Shown: piece after piece, positions 1 through 4,902 of the stretch
How positions within the stretch are numbered: position 1 is the first letter of the stretch
Layout of the letters: every line of letters starts with the position of its first letter
NCBI GenBank assembly: GCA_019747615.1
Contig: JAIEQQ010000289.1
Location: forward strand, 1 to 5,762
Length of the DNA stretch: 5,762 nucleotides
DNA from: Phycisphaerales bacterium
GTDB lineage: Bacteria > Planctomycetota > Phycisphaerae > Phycisphaerales > UBA1924
Direction of reading: 5' to 3'
Notes under the pieces: generated by a model
What the model saw: only the letters and a program-made list of their open reading frames with translations
The model's database searches: none
Told to the model about the DNA's origin: nothing
Translations under genes and position numbers: made by a program

Positions 1-1387
1 GCTGGTGTGCGTGCCCATGATGATGCCCACCTACCTCGCCTACGCCGGCTGGAGCGTGCTCCGCCAACCCGGCACCGCGCTGGGCGATCTCATCGCACGC
101 CTGGACCCGAGCATCATCGTCTTCCTCGATCAGTCGCTCGGCATCATCGGCCTGGCACTCTGGGCCTGGCCACTCAGCACCCTCATCCTCGCCCCCGGTT
201 TCGCTCGTCTCGATCAAGACCACGCCGACGCCATGTCGCTCGACGGAGCCTCCGGCCCCCGACGACTCCTGATGACCGCCATGCTCCTGCGCGGCTCGCT
301 GTTCACCAGCATCCTCGCCATCGCCCTGATCGCCATCGGCTCCAGCGTTCCGCTGCACCTGGCACAGGTGCGAACGCTCGCGATCCAGCTCTGGGCCATG
401 CTCGGCACGCAGAGCGCCGAGAGCGTCTGGCTCATGGCATGGCCACTGGTGCTCGTCTCGACCTGCGGCGCGTGGCTGATCACGCGAATCCTCATGACGC
501 TGGACGAGCAGCCCCGCGCGATCGCACGCCCCACGCCGCCTCGCCACGCCGACGTCGTCCTTCTGGCTCTCGCCGTGTCGCTCAGCGTCGTCCTGCCAAT
601 CGTGCTCTTCGCCTTCGGCCTCAAACGGTGGTCCAGCGTCACCGCCTTCGCACGGGGCGACGGCAGCGCCCTGGGCGCGTCGCTCACCACCGGCGCGATC
701 GTCGGCATCGTCATCGCGTCCCTTGCACTCGCATCGCACATCATCGCCTCGGGCGCGACGCCCGCGCGCCGGTTGGGGGGTTGGGGGCGGCGGGGGGGGT
801 GGGGGTGGGGGGGTGGCCCGCGCGTGATCGTCCAGATCTGCCTCGGCGCCTTTTGCGTTGCAGCGATCGTGCCCGGCGTTCTCATCGGCGCCGCAGTGAA
901 CTCGCTGATCGCCACGCTCGGCAGTGTCCCGGCGCTCGAACCGCTCGCGGACTGGCTCGCCGCTGGCGGCGGTCTCGTCATCGCGCACGCCGCGAGATTC
1001 GGCTTCCTAGGCATCGCCGTCGGCTGGATCATCGGCCGGAGCGAGGCCCAAGAGCTTCGCGAGACGCGAGCCCTGGCCGGCGGCAGCGCGGCACGCGCCT
1101 GGTGGCTGACCGCCGGCCGCGCGATCCTCGTCGGCGCGATCGGGATCGGCCTCGCGGGCATGGCGATGTCGGTTCAGGAGATCGAGAGCACCGTCATCCT
1201 CTCCCCCCCCGGCCAGCGCGGCGTCGCCGTCGCCATGCTCGAACACCTCCACTACAACGCCCAAGAGCAGCTCATGGCCGCCGGCCTCACGATCTCCGCC
1301 GGGTCGCTCGCGCTGGCGCTGCTGGCAAGCGCCCTGCTGTCCAAGGCCAGTGTGCGACCACCGGCCTCTCACACGCCGCCGGTCTGA
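1..1387 (+). CDS. Fused ABC transporter permease, ferric iron/thiamine type (FbpB/ThiP-like), 5' partial
   Basis: Probable inner-membrane channel subunit of an ABC importer of the Fe(III)/thiamine class, which has two permease domains in one chain. The frame is open at the left edge (codons read from base 2), so the true start lies outside; 460 residues are visible from the GTG at base 5, against roughly 500-550 in this family. Seen, numbering from that GTG: hydrophobic segments throughout; a first-half cytoplasmic loop resembling the EAA motif at about 75-95 (DAMSLDGASG then RRLL); a second such loop at about 350-374 (ETRALAGGSAARAW). The segment at about 389-430 (VQEIESTVILSPPG, then HYNAQEQL) matches the end of FbpB-type second domains. 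Between the halves, residues 255-272 are a Gly/Trp/Arg stretch from a G-rich tract, unusual for the family. The substrate cannot be read from the sequence: iron is the family default. No ATPase or binding-protein gene is in view. Confidence 0.8.
   Translation, partial: LVCVPMMMPTYLAYAGWSVLRQPGTALGDLIARLDPSIIVFLDQSLGIIGLALWAWPLSTLILAPGFARLDQDHADAMSLDGASGPRRLLMTAMLLRGSLFTSILAIALIAIGSSVPLHLAQVRTLAIQLWAMLGTQSAESVWLMAWPLVLVSTCGAWLITRILMTLDEQPRAIARPTPPRHADVVLLALAVSLSVVLPIVLFAFGLKRWSSVTAFARGDGSALGASLTTGAIVGIVIASLALASHIIASGATPARRLGGWGRRGGWGWGGGPRVIVQICLGAFCVAAIVPGVLIGAAVNSLIATLGSVPALEPLADWLAAGGGLVIAHAARFGFLGIAVGWIIGRSEAQELRETRALAGGSAARAWWLTAGRAILVGAIGIGLAGMAMSVQEIESTVILSPPGQRGVAVAMLEHLHYNAQEQLMAAGLTISAGSLALALLASALLSKASVRPPASHTPPV
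771..816 (+). repeat. G-run tract inside the permease gene (G-quadruplex-like)
   Basis: Five runs of G on the + strand, at 775-780, 783-787, 792-799, 801-805 and 807-813, are separated by 1-4 bases. This satisfies the usual four-run G-quadruplex pattern more than once. It is read in frame as Gly/Trp/Arg in the loop between the two permease halves, so it is tolerated by the protein. The 8-base run at 792-799 is a possible slippage site. Folding is inferred. Confidence 0.7.
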
Positions 1388-1496
1388 TCGCCCCGGGCCG
1401 TGCAATAACCGCCGCGGACCGGTGTTCAGCGCTTCGGTGTCCCGTGCTCAAACCACGCGCAACCCAATCCATGTGCTGAATCGCACGAAGCTCGGC

Positions 1497-1502
1497 TAGA
1501 CT
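1497..1502 (+). promoter_or_regulatory. Candidate -10 hexamer upstream of the GGDEF gene
   Basis: TAGACT lies 7 bases before the ATG at 1510. A transcript from this hexamer would begin at or next to that ATG, so it would have no leader. I see no good -35 box about 17 bases upstream. The same spacing occurs before pheS and parA, which is the main support. Confidence 0.35.
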
Positions 1503-1509
1503 CCAGCCG

Positions 1510-1563
1510 ATGAACATGTCCAGCGCGGCGATCCAGCCCGTCGCGGGCACACGGTGGTGGTGA
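1510..1563 (+). CDS. Possible 17-codon upstream reading frame before the GGDEF gene
   Basis: An ATG directly after the candidate -10 hexamer opens a 17-residue frame beginning MNMSSAAIQ and ending in Arg-Trp-Trp. Its TGA (1561-1563) overlaps a GTG (1560-1562) in the frame of the GGDEF gene, giving a GTGA overlap typical of translationally coupled genes. It could be a leader peptide that sets translation of the next gene. It could equally be chance, since a 17-codon open frame is common in GC-rich DNA and no family is recognisable. Confidence 0.2.
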   Translation: MNMSSAAIQPVAGTRWW

Positions 1564-1577
1564 GACTCGGACCAAGC

Positions 1578-2450
1578 ATGAGCCAAGTGAGCCTCGACAT
1601 CGCCACGACCAGCAAGACGACGGAGCTGCCGGCGCAGATCGTCGCGACCGGTCTCAGTCTTCTCGCGCTGGCCATCGTCACAGCGGTGGACCAGCAGACC
1701 GGCGCAAAGACGTCGGTCTTGCCGCTGTATCTCGTCCCCGTCGTCATCGCCACGTGGCTCGGCGGTCGCTCGGTCGGCGTCTCGATCACGCTGCTCTGCG
1801 GCGTCGCGTGGTGCGTCGCGCAGGTGTTCACCGACCCGCCGGCGTTCGAAGGTTGGGATCTGTTCCAGAATGCCTTTATGCGCACGGTCGTCTTCGGCGC
1901 AGTCTGCTTCCTGGTCTTGAAACTCGTCTCGCTCCGAAAGATGAGCGACGACCAGGCTCGATTTGACCCGCTCACCGGCCTGGGCAATCGCGCCGCGTTC
2001 TTCTATCGCGCCACCATCGCGCTCGGCCAAGCGTCGGTCCGCGCCGCCCCGGTCTCGCTGGTCATCATCGACGTCAAGGGGCTGCACAGCATCAACACCC
2101 GCCTCGGCCAGCAACGAGGCGATCTGGTGATCTCTCTCTCGGCCAACGCCGCCCGCGCGATCAAGCGGCGCGGCGACGTCATCGCCCGAACCAGCGGCGA
2201 CGAGATCGTCTTGTTCATGCCCCAGACCGATGACGCCACCGCCCGCTCGATCTGCGACTCGCTGCGGCTCTCGCTCGATCGCGTCTCCGGCCTCGCCGGG
2301 TGCGACGTCCGCCACAGCCTCGTACTCGTCACCGCCAGCCGCGCACCGCTGGCGATCGAGGACATGCTCAACGTCGGCGAGGGCGAGCTGCGAATGGCCG
2401 ACGGCTTCCGCGAGATCCAGTTCACCGAAGCCGCCCGCGGCGGAGCGTGA
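1578..2450 (+). CDS. Membrane-anchored GGDEF-domain protein with degenerate active site
   Basis: Likely c-di-GMP signalling protein of 290 residues from the ATG chosen here. Four hydrophobic segments (about 20-38, 47-61, 65-82, 99-117) form a membrane sensor part; a GGDEF domain follows from DPLTGLGNR (130-138). Against a canonical cyclase such as PleD, the metal-binding Asp (D165), the guanine-contact Asn (N173) and Asp (D182) are kept, but the second Asp of DxD is Lys, the following FK is replaced, and the His after the glycine is Gln. The signature reads SGDEI (206-210) instead of GGDEF. The RxxD inhibitory c-di-GMP site (R197, D200) is intact, five residues before the signature. The usual YxAK motif near the end is missing. 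It may be a weak cyclase or a c-di-GMP receptor. The start is uncertain: GTGs at 1554, 1557 and 1560 are in frame, and none has a Shine-Dalgarno. It ends convergent with pheS. Confidence 0.8.
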   Translation: MSQVSLDIATTSKTTELPAQIVATGLSLLALAIVTAVDQQTGAKTSVLPLYLVPVVIATWLGGRSVGVSITLLCGVAWCVAQVFTDPPAFEGWDLFQNAFMRTVVFGAVCFLVLKLVSLRKMSDDQARFDPLTGLGNRAAFFYRATIALGQASVRAAPVSLVIIDVKGLHSINTRLGQQRGDLVISLSANAARAIKRRGDVIARTSGDEIVLFMPQTDDATARSICDSLRLSLDRVSGLAGCDVRHSLVLVTASRAPLAIEDMLNVGEGELRMADGFREIQFTEAARGGA

Positions 2451-2488
2451 ACGTGAACATGAACGCGAACATGAACATGAAAAGAACC
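2447..2488 (+). repeat. Hexamer array, copy A, at the 3' end of the GGDEF gene
   Basis: Six tandem units at 2447-2482 follow the pattern RTGAAC, with one GCGAAC variant, and close with ATGAAA followed by AGAACC. The GGDEF stop codon (TGA, 2448-2450) lies inside the first unit. In that frame five of the six units supply a TGA, so the gene ends in a ladder of stops. The array has the same orientation as the gene. See copies B and C. Confidence 0.75.
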
Positions 2489-2595
2489 GGCTCACGCGAT
2501 GGCGATCGCACCCCCGCTCATCGAGCGCCCTAGCAACACGCCGCGCCTTGGAACTGCTCATTCCTTTTCGCGTTCATGTTCATGTTCATGTTCTC
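2453..2595. terminator. Imperfect inverted repeat between convergent genes (possible bidirectional terminator)
   Basis: Copy A (2453-2484) and copy B (2564-2595) are inverted and can be aligned over 32 positions. I count 27 Watson-Crick pairs, 2 G-T wobbles and 3 mismatches, around a 79-base loop (2485-2563). It sits exactly between the GGDEF gene and pheS, where a shared terminator would be expected. There is no T-tract after the stem and the loop is long, so it is not a typical intrinsic terminator. Confidence 0.3.
2560..2595 (-). repeat. Hexamer array, copy B, just downstream of pheS
   Basis: Read on the - strand, five tandem units run from 2595 to 2566: GAGAAC, three of ATGAAC, and a closing GCGAAA, followed by AGGAAT. 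The array starts 20 bases after the pheS stop and is preceded by a run of six G (2600-2595 on the - strand), the last of which overlaps its first unit. Its orientation is that of pheS. Confidence 0.75.
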
Positions 2596-2615
2596 CCCCC
2601 GCCTTTCCTCCCTCA

Positions 2616-3698
2616 TCACAGCTGCCGCAAAAACCGCAGGTCGTTCTCAAACAGCATCCTGATATCCGGTATCGCGTACTTGCCCATGGCCAGGCGCTCG
2701 ATGCCGAAGCCGAACGCGAATCCGCACCAGACCTCGGGATCTACGCCGCAGGCTTGCAGAACGTGCGGGTGCACGAGGCCGCAGCCGCCGAGTTCCATCC
2801 AGCGCAGCGGCTGATCCGGGCGCAGGCGGATCCGCAGATCAAGCTCCGCGCTGGGCTCGGTGAACGGGAAGAACGTCGGCCGCAGTCGGATCTCGGCCTC
2901 ACTGCCGAAGTACGCGCGAGCGAACTGCAGCAGCGTGTTCTTCAGCTCGACCATCGACACGTGCGAGTCGATGTACAGCCCTTCGATCTGGTGGAACATG
3001 AACGAGTGCGTCGCGTCCACGGTGTCGGGCCGGTACACGCGCCCGGGCGCGATGATCTTGATCGGGCCAGTCAATCCGCCGCGCGGCTGCGGCCCAGTGC
3101 CCGCAGCAAACGCCTTCGCCGCGTCGGCGACATGCTTCTCCATCACGCGGGCCTGCACCGTCGAAGTCTGGCTCCGCAGCATCCGCGGTCGCGGGTGCTT
3201 GGCCGGGTCGTCGATGTAGAAGTTGTCGATCGGATCGCGGGCCGGATGGTCCGGCGGGATGTTGAGCTTGATGAAGTTGTGCTCGTCATCTTCCAGCTCC
3301 GGCCCCGTCGCGACGCTGAAGCCCATCCGCCCGAACACATCCACCAGCTCATCGCGCACACGCGTGATCACGTGCTGGCGGCCGATCGCATCGCTCTGAA
3401 TCACCCCGGGCTCGCTCACATCCACCCGCGGCCCCTTGGCCGCCGGGCGCGCCCCGCCGCCGACCGCGTCGAGCTTGATCTTGTACAGCTCCTCAACAGC
3501 CGCGGCGATGGCGTTCACGCGCTGGCCGTACGCTGGGCGCTGTTCCTTTGGCACGTCCTTCATCGCGCCCATGGCGAGTTTGATCTTGCCCTTGGGGCCG
3601 ATGAACGCGTTGCGCCACGCCTCAAGCGAGGCCGCGTCCGCGGCCGCCGCGAGTTCACGGGTCGCGTCCTGTTCAAGCACGTCGAGCGTCTGGAGCAT
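2616..3698 (-). CDS. pheS: Phenylalanyl-tRNA synthetase alpha subunit
   Basis: Catalytic alpha chain of the cytoplasmic (alpha-beta)2 enzyme that charges tRNA-Phe; class II synthetase. 360 residues against about 327-350 in most bacteria. N-terminal tRNA-binding helical region at about 1-80 (with GPKGKIKL, 34-41). Catalytic core: TGPELEDDEHNF (131-142), LRSQTSTVQ (174-182), IIAPGRVYR (215-223) with motif 2 FMFHQIEG (233-240), FFPFTEPSAELD (276-287), GGCGLVHP (304-311), and motif 3 in GFAFGFGIERLAM (326-338). The phenylalanine-pocket Ala in GFAFG is present. An insertion of about 20 residues (about 188-211, Ala/Gly-rich) separates the LRSQTS and IIAPGR blocks, where E. coli has a short turn. 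The ATG at 3698 fits the family N-terminus; there is no Shine-Dalgarno, and TAACCT lies 7 bases before it. pheT, the partner gene usually next downstream, is absent here: the next gene is convergent. Confidence 0.97.
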   Translation of the reverse strand: MLQTLDVLEQDATRELAAAADAASLEAWRNAFIGPKGKIKLAMGAMKDVPKEQRPAYGQRVNAIAAAVEELYKIKLDAVGGGARPAAKGPRVDVSEPGVIQSDAIGRQHVITRVRDELVDVFGRMGFSVATGPELEDDEHNFIKLNIPPDHPARDPIDNFYIDDPAKHPRPRMLRSQTSTVQARVMEKHVADAAKAFAAGTGPQPRGGLTGPIKIIAPGRVYRPDTVDATHSFMFHQIEGLYIDSHVSMVELKNTLLQFARAYFGSEAEIRLRPTFFPFTEPSAELDLRIRLRPDQPLRWMELGGCGLVHPHVLQACGVDPEVWCGFAFGFGIERLAMGKYAIPDIRMLFENDLRFLRQL

Positions 3699-3705
3699 GG
3701 GGCGA

Positions 3706-3711
3706 AGGTTA
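3706..3711 (-). promoter_or_regulatory. Candidate -10 hexamer of pheS
   Basis: On the - strand TAACCT stands 7 bases before the pheS ATG (3698), with no Shine-Dalgarno between. This would give a leaderless or nearly leaderless pheS transcript. No recognisable -35 box lies 17 bases upstream. It is a weak match on its own and is supported by the same layout at parA. Confidence 0.35.
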
Positions 3712-3746
3712 TGCAGGCTTGGCCGGACGGCGGCCAGAACGCGGTA

Positions 3747-3768
3747 GGGCGGGCGTTGGGGGGGTGGG
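3747..3768 (+). other. G-quadruplex-like motif between divergent pheS and parA
   Basis: Four G-runs (3747-3749, 3751-3753, 3758-3764, 3766-3768) with loops of 1, 4 and 1 bases match the strict G3+N1-7 quadruplex pattern. It lies in the 117-bp spacer, 36 bases upstream of the parA -10 hexamer and 36 bases upstream of the pheS -10 hexamer. It is therefore placed to affect both promoters. Folding and any regulatory role are inferred. Confidence 0.5.
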
Positions 3769-3803
3769 ATTCGAAGTGGGCGCGCGGGTGATCGGTGTCT
3801 CCG

Positions 3804-3809
3804 TATACT
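3804..3809 (+). promoter_or_regulatory. Candidate -10 hexamer of parA
   Basis: TATACT, one base from the sigma-70 consensus, ends 6 bases before the parA ATG at 3816. Transcription would start at about the A of the ATG, giving a leaderless mRNA. The six bases between are GGCCCC, with no Shine-Dalgarno. No clear -35 box is seen at the expected distance. Confidence 0.5.
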
Positions 3810-3815
3810 GGCCCC

Positions 3816-4739
3816 ATGGTGCGCCAGATTGCGTTTATGAACCAGAAGGGCGGCGTCGGCAAGACGACCACGGCGGTCAACATCGCCGCGGGGATTGCCA
3901 AGGCCGGGCGAAAGGTGCTGCTGGTGGATCTTGATCCGCAGGCGCACGCGACGCTGCACCTGGGCGTTGGCACGTCGAGCGAATCCGACGCGCAGCGCAC
4001 GCCGACGATCTACGACCTGCTGCTGGATCCGGCGGTCACGCTCGAGTCCGTCGTGCGACCCGCCCGCGAGAATCTTGATCTCTTGCCGGCCGAGACCGAT
4101 CTCGCCGCGGCCGAGACCGAGTTGGCGACCGAAACCGACCGGCTGACGCGCCTGCGCAACGCCATCGACAAGGCCCAGAGCAACGGCGCCGGCTACCAGT
4201 TCGTCCTCATGGATTGCCCGCCCTCGCTGGGCGTGCTGACGCTCAACGCGCTGGCCTGCGTCCGAGAGGTGTTCATCCCGATGCAGGCACAGTTCCTGGC
4301 GCTGCAAGGCGTGGGCAAAATGATGCAGACCGTCGCGCTCGTCGGGCGCACCGTGAACCCGAACCTGCATGTCACCGGTGTGATTCTGTGTTGCCATGAC
4401 TCCACCACCACCCACGGCCGCGAGGTCGTCGCCGACCTCGACGGCTTCTTCGAACAAGCCCGCGGCACCGAAGTGCCCTGGCGCAACGGGCGCGTCTACC
4501 GCCCCGTCATCCGCCGCAACGTCAAACTCCAGGAAGCACCGAGTTTCGGGCAGACGATCTACGAATACGCGCCGAAGTGCGCGGGCGCGGAGGACTATGG
4601 CGCGCTGGCCCTGAATATGGTGAAAGAGTGGGACGAGTTGCTGGGGCGGCAGGAAGCGGCGGTGGTGACGCGGGGGGTGCGGGCGGGAGTGAAGGGGCAG
4701 GGCGGGGGGGCACGTGAACGTGAGCGTGAACGTAAATAG
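3816..4739 (+). CDS. parA: ParA/Soj-type Walker ATPase, orphan (no parB beside it)
   Basis: Cytoplasmic P-loop ATPase of the ParA/MinD family, whose members position chromosomes, plasmids or protein arrays by ATP-driven binding to the nucleoid. 307 residues from the ATG. Deviant Walker A KGGVGKTTTAVN (11-22) with signature Lys11 and catalytic Lys16; VLLVDLDPQ (34-42) with D38 and D40; Walker B FVLMDCPPSLG (129-139); Soj-like QAQFLALQGVGKMM (157-170); and VKLQEAPSFGQTIYEYAP (236-253), with the conserved EAPSxGxxI block near the DNA-binding face. There is no N-terminal helix-turn-helix, so it is of the short chromosomal type. The recognisable domain ends near residue 275; residues 280-307 are a Gly/Arg-rich tail encoded by a G-run tract and a hexamer array, ending in RERERERK. 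A GTG at 3795 is in frame but the ATG fits the family start. No parB or convincing parS is present, so its cargo is unknown. Confidence 0.92.
   Translation: MVRQIAFMNQKGGVGKTTTAVNIAAGIAKAGRKVLLVDLDPQAHATLHLGVGTSSESDAQRTPTIYDLLLDPAVTLESVVRPARENLDLLPAETDLAAAETELATETDRLTRLRNAIDKAQSNGAGYQFVLMDCPPSLGVLTLNALACVREVFIPMQAQFLALQGVGKMMQTVALVGRTVNPNLHVTGVILCCHDSTTTHGREVVADLDGFFEQARGTEVPWRNGRVYRPVIRRNVKLQEAPSFGQTIYEYAPKCAGAEDYGALALNMVKEWDELLGRQEAAVVTRGVRAGVKGQGGGARERERERK
4672..4710 (+). repeat. G-run tract in the parA tail, directly before hexamer copy C
   Basis: Six G-runs (4672-4677, 4681-4683, 4685-4687, 4694-4697, 4700-4702, 4704-4710) satisfy the G-quadruplex pattern. They encode a Gly/Arg/Val-rich stretch after the conserved ParA domain. 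Copy B of the hexamer family also has a G-run before it, so a G-run followed by the array may be a composite unit. Confidence 0.6.
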
Positions 4740-4743
4740 GACG
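4714..4743 (+). repeat. Hexamer array, copy C, forming the last codons of parA
   Basis: Four tandem units at 4714-4737 follow the pattern GTGAAC, with one GTGAGC, and close with GTAAAT followed by AGGACG. Here the array is in the reading frame that gives Arg-Glu repeats (RERERERK), and the stop TAG (4737-4739) comes from the closing unit. Orientation is that of parA, as for copies A and B with their genes. Confidence 0.7.
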
Positions 4744-4902
4744 GGTGGATGGGTGGTCGTGGGGCTGGAGCTGGTTGATCTTTGTTCCCTGATTTGGGTT
4801 GCGGATCGGGCTTTGCGGAGCGGGGCGGTTGGACTTGCGTTGCCCCACCAGCACTCAGCACGGAGCCGGATCAGTGGTGCGTTCGATGCCAAGTATCCGA
4901 AC

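Noticed and set aside
1412..1441. Possible hairpin (GGACCG with CGGTGTCC) after the permease gene
   Set aside because: The stem needs a two-base bulge and has no T-tract. Not convincing as a terminator.
1474..1486. Short inverted repeat GTGC-N6-GCAC upstream of the GGDEF gene
   Set aside because: Only four base pairs. Too short to call an operator or hairpin in GC-rich DNA.
1287..2561. Long 424-codon open frame on the - strand across the GGDEF gene
   Set aside because: It is antisense to a gene with a clear domain and motifs. Its translation is Arg/Asp/Ala-rich without any recognisable fold. Long antisense frames are expected at this G+C.
2990..3006. AACATGAACG within pheS resembling the hexamer repeat
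   Set aside because: A single full unit in codons for a conserved PheS motif (MFHQ region). It lacks tandem structure and the closing tail.
2499..3791. 430-codon open frame on the + strand opposite pheS
   Set aside because: pheS on the other strand has all family motifs. The + strand translation is low-complexity Arg/His/Leu-rich.
4706..4721. parS-like site: CACGTGAAC at the start of hexamer copy C, near parA
   Set aside because: The CACGTG core and two following bases match the parS palindrome, but the left half is a G-run and the right half diverges. It is 9 of 15 defined positions, and copies A and B do not contain the core.
4740..4902. Spacer between convergent parA and the acyltransferase gene
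   Set aside because: Looked for genes, terminators and a further hexamer array. Only G-rich sequence near 4743-4758 and weak five-base stems were seen.
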